Shown here: piece after piece, positions 44,237-54,834 of the stretch
Layout: every line of letters begins with the position of its first letter
Position numbering within the stretch: the stretch's first letter is position 1
From: Myrica gale
Taxonomy: Eukaryota > Streptophyta > Magnoliopsida > Fagales > Myricaceae
DNA length: 64,000 nucleotides
NCBI GenBank assembly: GCA_963930655.1
Contig: OZ005617.1
Coordinates: 1,676,501 to 1,740,500 of the forward strand
Reading direction: 5' to 3'
The notes under the pieces: model-generated
Databases searched by the model: none
What the model was told of the DNA's origin: nothing
Seen by the model: only the letters and a program-made list of their open reading frames with translations
Program-made: the position numbers and the translations under genes

Positions 44237-46880
44237 ATGACACCCAACAACAACAACAACAACCGCTTTTCACAGAGCGAGGGAGGTGGGTCCACGGGGT
44301 CGAGCGTTGGGGGAGGCGGGGCCGAGGGTGTTGCAGGTGGAGGTGGGTTCGCGCTGAAGAAGGGCCCGTGGACGGCGGTGGAGGACGCCATTCTCACAGA
44401 GTACGTGAGGAAGCACGGGGAAGGGAACTGGAACGCGGTGCAGAGGAACTCCGGGCTTGCCCGCTGCGGCAAGAGCTGTAGGCTCCGCTGGGCCAACCAC
44501 CTTAGGCCCAATCTCAAGAAGGGTGCTTTCTCACCAGAGGAGGAGAGGCTCATTCTTCAGCTCCACTCTAAGTTCGGCAACAAGTGGGCTCGCATGGCCG
44601 CTCAGGTATATATGCACATTTCTTTTCTGCCGATAGATTTTTTTCTTTCCTTTGGTTTGCTGGTTTCGGATTTGAGTTTCTGTCACCATTTAGTTCCTCT
44701 ATTTATGTATTCCTTCAATTCTGCAATTTCCTTTTCCTTTGCCTTGTTTTGACGTTTTTCTGCTTTAGAAGTATGTTTTGGTCCAGTTTTGACGCTTTTA
44801 CGAGACAAATGTTTTGGCTTTACGAGGTAGATAATGCGTTGATACGGATTCTTTTAGAACATAAGTTTGATTGCTTTCCCGTGCAGTATAGAACAATATC
44901 TTTCTTTTCTTGCTCTTAGAACATGTCAGAATATCTAATGCCTGTCAAAATGTTGCCTGGTTTTTTCTTGTAAGAGACAAAGCTTCGGCTCTTTTATCGT
45001 CTGCATTCAGTCTTACATTCTTGTTTTTCTTTCTCTCTCTCTCTGCCAGCTACCTGGACGAACAGACAACGAAATCAAGAACTACTGGAACACCAGGGTG
45101 AAGCGGCGCCAGCGGCAAGGCCTACCTCTGTACCCACACGACATCCAATCATCGCCTCAGTCCCAATCCCAATACCAAACCCAAACCCAATCCCAGTCCC
45201 AATCCACTCCTGCCACCAACCCTACTCCTCCAGCTTCATCCCCAACCCCAACGAACCCGACCTTCCACTTCCACTCCCACCACCACCCCTCTTTCCCTCT
45301 CTCACCGACACCACCACCCCTCTCTCCTCTCTCCCCCTCGCACCAATCCCTCTCCACTCAACATTTCACCACCACCGCCTCTTTCCCTCACTTTGACCCC
45401 ACGGCCACTACCTCCTCCTTCACCTTCCAACGGTCCAGTCCAATGCTAGGCACACCTATTCACTTCAAGCGCTACCGTGACTCCACTGGGTTCTCGCTGC
45501 CCGTTGCGCCGACAACACAAAGTAATACCACTAGTATTACTCCTCTGGGTCAGCTTACTTTGACCCAGTTGCCTGACATGGCTTCCTTTCAGTTCCCAAT
45601 GACTTTTAGCCACAGTTCGCCGCAGCTTATGAGGACCCAGTTGGAACTAGAACAAATGGTGTTGCCGGTCTCGGCTTATTCTGTGAAACAGGAGCTCCCT
45701 TCAAACCAATTACCAATGCATCCATCTCCGGCTGAGATGTCGGAGATTACCATCGATAACAAAGTTAATGCGGCTGCCAGTCAGGGCAGTGGTAATGGGT
45801 TGTTAGATGACTTATTGGAGGAGACACAGGCATTGGCAGCGTCCAGCCACGGTTTGAGGACGCAAAGTTTATTGGAAGAAAAGCGTGTGTTCGATGGGTT
45901 CAAGCATTGGGAGGGATCGAGTTCCATTCACTCCACTTCGGGTGAGATTTCGATATGATATGCTTAAGCCCGTCCTCATGATATAATACTATATTTCACT
46001 TGGTGAGTGCGTTGAATGTTTGCTAAGAAACGAAACAACAGAGTACGTTGAATGTTTCTTGGTCAAGTGGTGACAGTTTTAGAGTATCATTGTTACTGCT
46101 GCACGAATTTTGAAGCATTGCTTCTGTTTTCTCTGTGTTCTGTCTCTGTGAAGTTCCATTACAGATTCATTGTCATGCCTGTTTATCAATTCTCTCCTTT
46201 CTACGTTCAAGCTCTCAATCATATGGTAGCAGATTCCACTCAATAGTCTATAATACAATGGTCCTAGTATCGCGCAGGACTAGATTGTGAGTGCAGAAGG
46301 TTAATGTAGGTTCGACTTCTATCACTAGTTTGAGATTTCCGGACTTCTGCTTGAATTTAGATGCAGGATACAAAAAGCAAATCAATGGCTTTAGGCCTAA
46401 CCCAATAATTGCTACTGTTATTAATAGAAGAATACTGGTATGATGCTTTGCAGTTTGCAGCTACAGATACCCATTTACTTAAGTAGCTCCCCTTTTTCTA
46501 TTATACATATGTGACCCGAAGGCGATCAAATCCAAATAGGTTGGTACTATGTGATTTCAGTGAGGGATATTAAAATAAAACTGTCTCGCTTAACATGACC
46601 CTCTTTGTATGCAGCAAAACTGCAGGAAGAACCGGTTCTAATGAACTCCATGAATGAAGACTTGTCGAAGCTGTTCAATGCTATCCCTTCCAATGTTCAA
46701 GTCCCAGATTGGTACACTGATAGTGGGGAAATCTCCAATGGCCAATCTTCAGGTGTAACAGATGATAATATTGGGATCGACATGCAGCATATAGCCTCAT
46801 TTTTTCCGCTTGCCAGTACAACAGACCATGGCAGAACCCCAGGATCCTGCTCTTGGGACAACTTGCCTGGAATTTGCTAA
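44237..46880 (+). CDS. GAMYB-like R2R3-MYB transcription factor
   Basis: A subgroup 18 MYB, closest by eye to MYB101/MYB97/MYB120, which act in gibberellin signalling, pollen and seed. Three exons: 44237-44605, 45050-45941 and 46615-46880, totalling 1527 nt (508 residues). After a Gly-rich N-terminus, R2 (about 41-92) has '[20 protein letters not shown]' and '[15 protein letters not shown]'; R3 (about 93-143) has '[18 protein letters not shown]' and '[20 protein letters not shown]'. These are followed by the subgroup signature '[13 protein letters not shown]'. Next come a Gln/Ser/Thr-Pro-rich stretch and the acidic C-terminal '[19 protein letters not shown]'. Intron 1 lies within R3 before 'LPGRTDNE', as usual for the group. 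The ATG at 44237 is preferred because no upstream ATG in frame precedes it. A miR159 site lies in exon 2. Confidence 0.95.
45690..45710 (+). promoter_or_regulatory. miR159 target site in the MYB mRNA
   Basis: The 21 bases from 45690 contain 'GGAGCTCCCTTCAAACCAAT'. Against the complement of miR159 (core GAGCTCCCTTCAA then TCCAAA) there are only about four mismatches, mostly at the ends. The position is the same as in other GAMYB genes, and the ending CTTCAAACCAA resembles the MYB101 version. Post-transcriptional repression by miR159 is expected from family knowledge. Confidence 0.88.
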
Positions 46881-48024
46881 AGATGATTCAAATGCATATT
46901 CGTCAAAAAGTAATGATAATTACAAATAAAACAAAAGGCTTTACATCAAAATATGGGGTCTCTTGTTTGGTCTTTCCTCTTATTTGGGTTTTTGATGAGT
47001 TTTGTTTTAGATTGATTGTGGCTTTCATTTATCCTGAATTGGTCAGAACTATCAATCATCATCTATATATTGATCATATGTTATTGGTAGCGTTGTTGGT
47101 TTTGATCGAATACTTTGTCTTCCAGCTATTACTGAAGGGCCAAAGTATGCTTGCAAAAGCATGGTTACACTGTTAATGAAGCTAAATTCTATGTATTAAG
47201 TACCTAAATCTAGCTGGGGATGTAATCTTTGCATAATTTGGAGGGTTTGTACACGCTCATCATTTTCTACCCAAACCCCGCTACACCTACTCGGCTACTC
47301 CCATGTCGATAATGGCAGAATTCGTGGGTAAAAGACATCTGCAATCAGGGGAAAGAAAAAAAGATAAAAGAAGTGCTAACTTCCCATGTTTCTTTTAGGT
47401 TTAGGAGAGAGAACGGTAACTCTATATTTTATTAAATATCTTCATTTATTGCGGAAGAATATAGTAGTTTCATCAAAATAAAATATTCAAAGAAACTACA
47501 CAAAGCAAACCAAAAAAAAACAAAAACAAAAGCCCTAAAATCCAATATTAGCCAACTTCTCATGTTCAAATAATGCTTTAGGACATGTTTTTTATGACAG
47601 CAGTATATCCAAATTTTATCAAATACCTTTCGGCCAAAAAATATCATGGTAACAACATTAACACTTAATAGATAACACCAAAACCCAACTATCAAAACCA
47701 ACTAATATCTGATGTGGGACTCATCTTTTGAGAAATACACCTATGGCTTATAGGTTGGTAAATTCAGGCACCAACTCATTCATAGAAGCATCAACGCCGA
47801 AGGCGCCCATTGTAAGCTCTCTGCCACCCGTTTTCCATTGCAAAAAGAGTCACGGTTAACACAAATACTCCTAAGAAAAGGCAAAAAATAAAATCCAACT
47901 TTATTGTTGGGACAATTGGGCAAGCCACTGTCACTGACGATTAAGCATAGGAATCGCAAAACAAATAGAAAAATACAGCTCACACCTTGCTCATTACGTT
48001 GAAACACATCTTATCTAACATACA
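46881..48024. other. 3' flank of the MYB gene, no further gene
   Basis: Starts with a probable 3' UTR and becomes AT-rich after 47300. No other gene motif was seen. Confidence 0.55.
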
Positions 48025-48204
48025 GGTTGTGTTTGTATGTTAAAATTTTAGAGTATTAGATTTGATGAAAAAGTGATGAGGGAGATTATTTTTAATATTT
48101 GTTAGAGTGAAAAGTAATGATGTGATGGAGAAAGAGAGATTATATTGTAATTTTTTATTTTGCTAAAATTTTAAGTATAAAATTTTAGTTAGCAAACCCA
48201 CCTC
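48025..48204. mobile_element. Tourist-like MITE (family A)
   Basis: Begins GGTTGTGTTTGTATG and ends GCAAACCCACCT. Internal 'gatgaaaaagtgatgagg' and 'gatgtgatggagaaagagag' match the 38231 copy. Confidence 0.7.
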
Positions 48205-48528
48205 AGGCTTCGATGGTGCCAATACCTCAGGCTTCAGCTACTGCAATCATAATCTATGAGATTTTGGAGCAAATATGGATATCATCAACCATCAGATAGT
48301 GCAAATTGGATTGGACTATGTCTACACAAAAAATGTAGTAATTTCAATTACCCTTTATTATTATTATTATGCTTAAAGAAGCTACCTTATACCACGATAA
48401 AAATATATGCCCGGTAAAGGAAGAATAGAGGCAGATTTGAAGTTAAGCATGCGAAATATACACCTGTTATTATGCCAAAATGGAGAGAAAGCCGCAAAGG
48501 AAGAAGGGTTCAAGACTTTTTTTTTTCT

Positions 48529-48840
48529 TCATGGGTTTTACACCTTTTTAAAAATAGTCCCTGATTTTCAATATAATCACCCGCCGTTAGTATATTTTTC
48601 CATTTTGTCTAAGTCTAGTCACTATATACGTCACGACCAATCACGTTTGGACTTGTGTACACTTATCTCTTTAGGTTCTGACATGTGACTGTTGTTTTGG
48701 ATCTGATGTATTCGTTAGGTGATTATACTTAAGACTAACAAAAAGATCGTATTGATAAAATTAAAAAACTTAGGACGTACTGGAGAGTGGTGACTAAAGT
48801 AAAAATACAGGAACTCTTAAAAAAAAGTGTAAAATTCAAA
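48529..48840. mobile_element. TIR element (MITE), unclassified
   Basis: The left end 'ttttacacctttttaaaaat', 'agtccctgattt' is mirrored at the right by 'aaatacaggaactct' and 'aaaaaaaagtgtaaaa', giving imperfect inverted repeats of about 33 bases. No clear target duplication is visible. Confidence 0.55.
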
Positions 48841-49505
48841 TACTAAAAAAGTCTTCTAACCCAAAGAAAGAAAGGACTATGCCAGCGTTTGTTTAAATGC
48901 TGAGATTGAGTCCAAAATAGAAGATCCAATCCAAGAGAGGAATTCAGGCCCTCAGCTAACAAAGGCCCAAATAACGACAGAAAAATAGAAGCAAGCGAAA
49001 AACTTAGTCCACTTTAATGGGCATTAGACCTATAGGTCAAGAGGAGGAAGGCCTAATGCAGTTTCAAAACCAAAAAAAAAAAAAAGTTTTTCAAAAGGAA
49101 AGGTAAGACTATAGTATACCGGCCCGAATCTTCCTCAACCCAAAGTTTCGCCAATTGGGGGAAATGTTGACTGAACCCAACCCAAAGATATCGACCTATC
49201 AATAAGGACTCACTTCGAATGGTCACGTTTCAAATGCTAACAACCAAGAATTGATGAGTAGACAAGATTTTGGACACAAATGCGAACATACAGTGATCCA
49301 CACTCAAACGTTCATCATATATAACAGAGTATTATCAGATACATCAGTTTCAACACCAAGGATAAACCATATCATATTTACAGAATAGTATCCAGAGATT
49401 CAGAACCCAGTTCTGAAGAGCTCAAAGCTTGGATGCACTAAGAAGAACCGACAGCGAAAGAATATACATAATCTTGACCTTCTTTGAACACAATTCGCAT
49501 ATAAT
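48841..49505. other. Intergenic and 3' flank of ATG8
   Basis: No gene; the part next to 49505 is probably the ATG8 3' UTR. Confidence 0.55.
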
Positions 49506-51506
49506 TCAGCTTGATAGCGTTTGGAATGATCCAAAAGTGTTTTCACCACTATAAGTCATGTAAAGGAAACCATCCTCATCTTTATTTTCCTCATAAATAG
49601 CAGACATCATGGCAGCTGCAATAAAACAAAATATGATCACACGTAAATCAATAACTACAGGAGCTAGTACTAAAAAAAAAAAAATATGGTCGGATGCTGA
49701 TAAAAAGAGAATTCTCACCAGTTGGGGGCAAGATGTTCTTGACAAAGATAAATATGGCCTTCTCAGCACTTAGCTTTATCCTCTTCCGCACCACATATAC
49801 AAACTGCCCAACAGTCAGATCAGCAGGAACCAGATATCTGCATTCATTCGAGAAAAGCTAGCATTCACCTTTCGAAATAACATTTCTATAAGCCTACTCA
49901 TGGTACCGCATTTGCCTATTGGCTAAGCCCATATGGCTGCAATACTTGATGGTTGGAAGTACCAAAAGGAAAGATTAATTCGGACCTCCAGATATCATAT
50001 GACTACACCCTGCAATAGAATATATCACTAAGCAAACTCTCTACGTGGTTAGTTTGTTCTCTTTCTTCTTTTGAGCATTTACTGGATGACTTTACTAGTA
50101 ATAGCACCTGAAGCTACCTTCCACAGAGAAGCAAGAAGGGGACATCTTTCTTATCTATCTTTTGGGTGGGTGGGGGAAGGGGTGGTGGAGACTTGGCTTT
50201 GCTTTGTTCTTTCTCACTGAACTATTTTACTTCATTTATTGAATACATTATGTCAGATGTTTTGGGATAAGCGATTTGTGAAGCCCCCTTCCCCCCACCC
50301 CAAACAGCCCATTCCCGAAGGATATAAATGAAATAATACGCCCTAGGAAGGCCCAGAAAACACAATTGTCTGATCAAGGCAGAAGAAAATTAGGGTCCAG
50401 GAACAGACTTGCAAAGCCAAACACATTCATGGGCAACTGACACACTACTAGGAACTAAAAGAAGCTTTAACAACCACAGTTGATAGAAAAACATAGCAAA
50501 ATGCAAACATAAGAACGGTAAAAGAAGAATTTCTGGGATCGAGAGACTCAGTCGACTAAAAGACATAATGTAATTATATACTCAGCTACCCATGCTGGAA
50601 TGATTAATGGAGATAAAAAGGATTAGAATAAAATCTGACTAACTTCTTTTTGTCGATGTCAGGTATGTCACTTTGTTCAGCCTTCTCCACAATAACCTAC
50701 ATCAGCACAAGAAAATCCATGAAAAAAACAACTAAAGACAAACATTCCGTGTAAGAGATCTTATACACACAGCTATTCTTGAAAATGGCTTATGGACTTC
50801 ATACCGGTATTCTATCGGGATACTTCTCCCTGATTCGAGCAGCTTCTGCCTGCCTCCTCTCTGGCATGGACACCAAAAATGAACATATTTGTTCCAAATA
50901 AAAAGACAAGTAAGTTTTGAGGACAATTTCACCTACACCTGAACCAATCTATAGGAAGACGCCATGGTCTTCACGAAAGGCACACTAGTAAATATCAGAT
51001 GAGGGGGAAAAGGATGAATGATAGTTAAGAGAAGGGTAGTGTTTATTTCCAAGCGGAACTTTCAGGGATGGTCTGTGTCAAAAAATGGAAAGACGACAAT
51101 TCTGGCAGCACATCTCTTTGGCAGGTACATATTAAATAAACAGACCAAAAAAAATTTCCTTTTCCATCAACCCACTTATAAATTATAACTTCAAACCACA
51201 GAAATAGCCAGATCATGAAGTCACCAAATGAACGAAAGGAAGGACAAACAGAAACACATTTGGAGTACATGTGAAAACAGTAAAATATTGGCAATTCACG
51301 AGAATAGTTCATATAGATCACATATCACCCTTATATAAATAGAACATTAACCACTTCGGAAACCCAGATTACACAACTCAGCTTCCACAAGATCAACCGA
51401 AATTGCAATATAAAGAGGAAAAAAGAAAACGAAACGCAAAATACAGAGAGAGAGAGAGCGAGAGAGAACCGAGGGGATGTTCGAGCTTGAAGGAGCTTTT
51501 GGCCAT
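49506..51506 (-). CDS. ATG8: Autophagy-related protein ATG8
   Basis: Ubiquitin-like modifier joined to phosphatidylethanolamine on autophagosome membranes. Five coding exons: 51506-51470, 50860-50805, 50696-50644, 49837-49719 and 49615-49506. They total 375 nt (124 residues). It reads '[20 protein letters not shown]', '[15 protein letters not shown]', '[20 protein letters not shown]', '[16 protein letters not shown]'. The C-terminus is ...FGSFQTLSS, so ATG4 must cut after Gly117 to expose it for lipidation. All exon phases agree. A GA-rich tract sits just past the first coding exon, at the start of intron 1. It appears intact; which ATG8 clade it belongs to was not decided. Confidence 0.97.
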
Positions 51507-53567
51507 TGCTTGTGAGTTTCTTCTCTCTCCCACTCTGCGACGCCGTAGCTAGCACTGAGAGTTTCAAAGACATAAAACGGCAAAAATAGATTAGGGTTTG
51601 CAAGCAAGGAAAAGCCGATCTAGATCCAACGAAATATCCATTTTTGAAAGTGAATTACCAGAGACAAAAAAAGGGGGGGAGGATTTCAAAGAATCCCGAT
51701 ATTTTGAGAGCGAGATCGTGATCGGTTTGGAATTGGAAGATACAGATAAATAGCTTTCACGGGAAAACCTCTGGATTGCGAAACTGATACTGGAATAAAA
51801 CTACCTAAAAGCGCTGCCGTTTGGGAAGAGTAAACGCAAAACAAAACGCAAGAAGAGCCTGTCTTTATCCTTCCATAATCCATATCAGCCACCTGTCTTT
51901 ATCCTACCCTTATTTCTTTGCAAGGCCACTTGAGCTTGAGCCATTAGTTGGATGACCAGCTCAAATGGGCTAACATTAAAGCCTACTTTCACATTTACTG
52001 GGCCCATGTATACAGATCGAACTCAAGGGCCCTCGTCTCATTACCAAGATGCCAAACTGTAAATACTAAATACCAGGGTATTATAACAGGGATTATTAGT
52101 AATTAGTATCTTCAGCAATTTCCTCCTTAAATTATTACAGTTTGATCATTGAGATTATGGCACGTATCCTCATTTTTTTTTAAGTATGATAATCTAAAGA
52201 TGAGGTGTAAAATATAACGAAATTGATAGTTTGTGAGCAAATTATAAAAATAAAATTGTATTAGGACTATGCAAGGGAACCGAAAAATTCTTGTTTCCCC
52301 GCTATCGGTACCGATTTCCCCGGTACCCGCCCCATGCCGGTGGCAGTGACGATGGCCAAAAATGCTTGTTTGCAGGATTTTTCTCGATTTCTGGGGATAC
52401 CGCCACCGCTTTGGCGAGTAACACTAAAACTCGATTTTTTTTATAAAAAAATAGTTTAGATTATTAATTTTGGAGTTTATTGATTTAGATTTATCATATT
52501 ATCTTTTAAAATGTCTTTTTTTTGTAGTTTATTGGATAGATTTTATTTGGCTCTAAATGTTTATTAATTTAATAATAAATAAGCCTAAAACAAAAAAAAA
52601 AACTAAAACAACTTTAACCAAAATTTTCATGAAAATATCACTTTCGCACTGTGCGGAGTGTCATAAAAAAATTGCATTACGACTAAATTTGCATCCAATT
52701 AACAAAAAATTGTATCAGTAGTACCATAGGATATTCGGAAACCTCATGTGTAAATTTGTATGTGATGTGTTGGAACAAGGGCTGGTTAAAGTACTCATCG
52801 ACTTCTGTGGCTGGTTGTTCGGAAGATTAGAGTAAAGGTGTGCAATTTCTGTGGCTAATCGATATGGGATTATTAGAGCTCGGATATTCTTCTGCCTTCT
52901 AGTGAGGTTCCACTGGCATAGATGGGTCATTTCCCCGTACACTAGTTTGCCATCTAAACAAAACACTTTTGAAGTTTTTTTTATGATTCAAATCCATTTA
53001 CAAAATTACCACCGAACATCTTAAGAATTCAAACACAAATATCAATACATTTAACACAATCTCCAACAATTTTTTACTTTTTTATTTAACACAAATTTTC
53101 TCTCTTTATACTTTGTTCACCTAATTCTAATATTTTTTTATTAAACAATTACATCAAATCATCTCTCTCTAATCTTTATATAAACACCTATAAAATACTA
53201 TTTTACATAAATATTCACAATTCTATTAGAATCCTATAGCTTTTTTTACCATAGAGACTGAGAGGCGAAAAAAAAAATGGGCAACAAAGTGCTGCTTGTC
53301 GGGGTGGTGGGTGAGTGGGATGGACATTGGACAAGGGAAAGTTCCCTCTTGCTGAAGCGTGGTTTGCGTTAGGTTCTAAGGATCCACTTTTAATATTTCA
53401 AGCTACGAACAGTCGAACACTAAGCTACAAACACAGTGATTGAGAGCAGTTTGAAACAGGAAATGGCATGAGTTGCTTGGAAATGTCTCTTTAGTATGGT
53501 TATTATTCTTGTAGAACGAACATCTACATATCATCCATTTGAAACCCTGCTGCAACGACAAGGATAA
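51507..53567. other. Intergenic with possible transposon debris
   Basis: 51507-51900 is probably the ATG8 5' leader and promoter. A GC-rich patch at 52266-52440 ('ccccggtacccgccccatgc', 'ggataccgccaccgctttgg') in AT-rich surroundings looks like the end of a DNA transposon, possibly hAT type, but no TIR pair was fixed. 52980-53245 is AT-rich and shares 'atattcacaatt.tattagaat.cta' with 54290-54325, indicating a common MITE. No gene is seen. Confidence 0.4.
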
Positions 53568-54525
53568 TCAAGCTCTTTCTTCTTCCCCCTCTTTAGGAGG
53601 GAGGGAAGGAGGCTCAAACATGCTGAAAGTCCTATAAGCTGAGATCACTGCTAAAACAATGAAACACCAAAGGGCCAAGGCATGGAGAACTAAGGCCAGC
53701 TTCATTCTACTGCAAAACCTTCCGTAGGAACTGCAGGCTTCACTCCATGTGACTTCCCTGTCACCCTTGTAAGCCAAGTACAGTAGTTCCAACACCGCAG
53801 CCCCAGATGTGACCATTAGGTAAGCTACAATCTGCATCGAAAGAGACGAGAGAAAAAGAAAAGCTGCTAAAATATGCATCAATCGGGACCATGTGGGTCA
53901 CAGGATTGTAGCCTAAACTAGCAAAGTAGAACCAAATCTTGAACTAATACTTGATTATTAGAGCAAGAAGGATGCCCAGAAAATATTTGAAATTTCCTCA
54001 ATCTTGTGAAAGGGGAAGATATGAAAGGAAAAAAAAAAGAATGTTGAAACAGAGGATATAGAGCTCCTAAAAGAAATGATTCAGAAACTTTTAGGCTAGG
54101 AGCACACGCGTATAAAATTATCCCCGAGACCAAGGGCATGTTCGGTTGTTTGTTTTTTTTAAGATTTGTCTCCTATTTTTATATTTACATGTAATACATC
54201 ACAAAACACACGTACTTCAATACAACACTTTATTACATTTTTTACAAATATCAAATTTTTTTAATGCATGCGAATATAACTTTAACATTAACTAAATATT
54301 CACAATTTTATTAGAATTCTACAAATTTCTTCCAAACCAAAATCACCAAAATCCTTTACCAAAGTTCACCAACATTCCTTAGAAGAGAGGATTTCCAAGT
54401 GGTAAGTTATGCAGGAATAAAGAGATTCTACAAATGGGGTGGAGGTAAAACTACACCTGGTCAGAGACAAAGAACAGCCAAGCTTTCGTTACTGAGCATC
54501 TAGCCCACGAGGAAATGTTGGAGAA
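53568..54525 (-). pseudogene. CASP-like membrane protein, interrupted by a Copia element
   Basis: Two exons of a CASP-like (DUF588) four-helix membrane protein. Exon 54525-54457 encodes 'SSWARCSVTKAWLFFVSDQ'. The last exon, 53831-53568, encodes '[20 protein letters not shown]', '[17 protein letters not shown]' and a final helix, '[17 protein letters not shown]', then a charged tail. The splice between them is in phase (GAC CAG / ATT GTA). The family continues upstream with 'CAGYALFAAV' and an N-terminal exon. Here the reading stops at 54525/54526, where the retrotransposon LTR begins, and the missing 5' part is not found in the window. The gene is therefore split within an exon and presumably dead at this allele. 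A MITE-like stretch fills part of the intron (54134-54340). Confidence 0.85.
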
Positions 54526-54834
54526 AAAGAAGGAATTCTATTCTAGAGGGAAGAGTGAAGAGATACTATTTCTGAAATTTTCTTTCACTGTATTGCTTCT
54601 CAATGGCTTGCTTTGTGTCAATGCATACATGAGTATTTATAGGCTGATGATTACACCTAGCATTAACTCTAAATACATGAACTACCCAAATACATGAATA
54701 CCCCAAGTACATGAATACCCCAAATACATGAATACCCAAATACATGTATTACTACTTTCAAGATGAACCTACACTAGTTCATGAATCTCCCAAAAGACAC
54801 AACACTTCATTGAATTAAAGTTTATTATTCAACA
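54526..54834 (-). repeat. 3' LTR of the Copia element
   Basis: About 309 bp, with inverted TGTTG/CAACA ends. It contains five or so imperfect copies of a 17-base unit at about 54687-54745. It directly abuts the interrupted CASP-like exon. Confidence 0.85.

Noticed and set aside
52266-52440. hAT-like GC-rich end
   Set aside because: No paired terminal repeat or target duplication could be found, so it is not called as an element.
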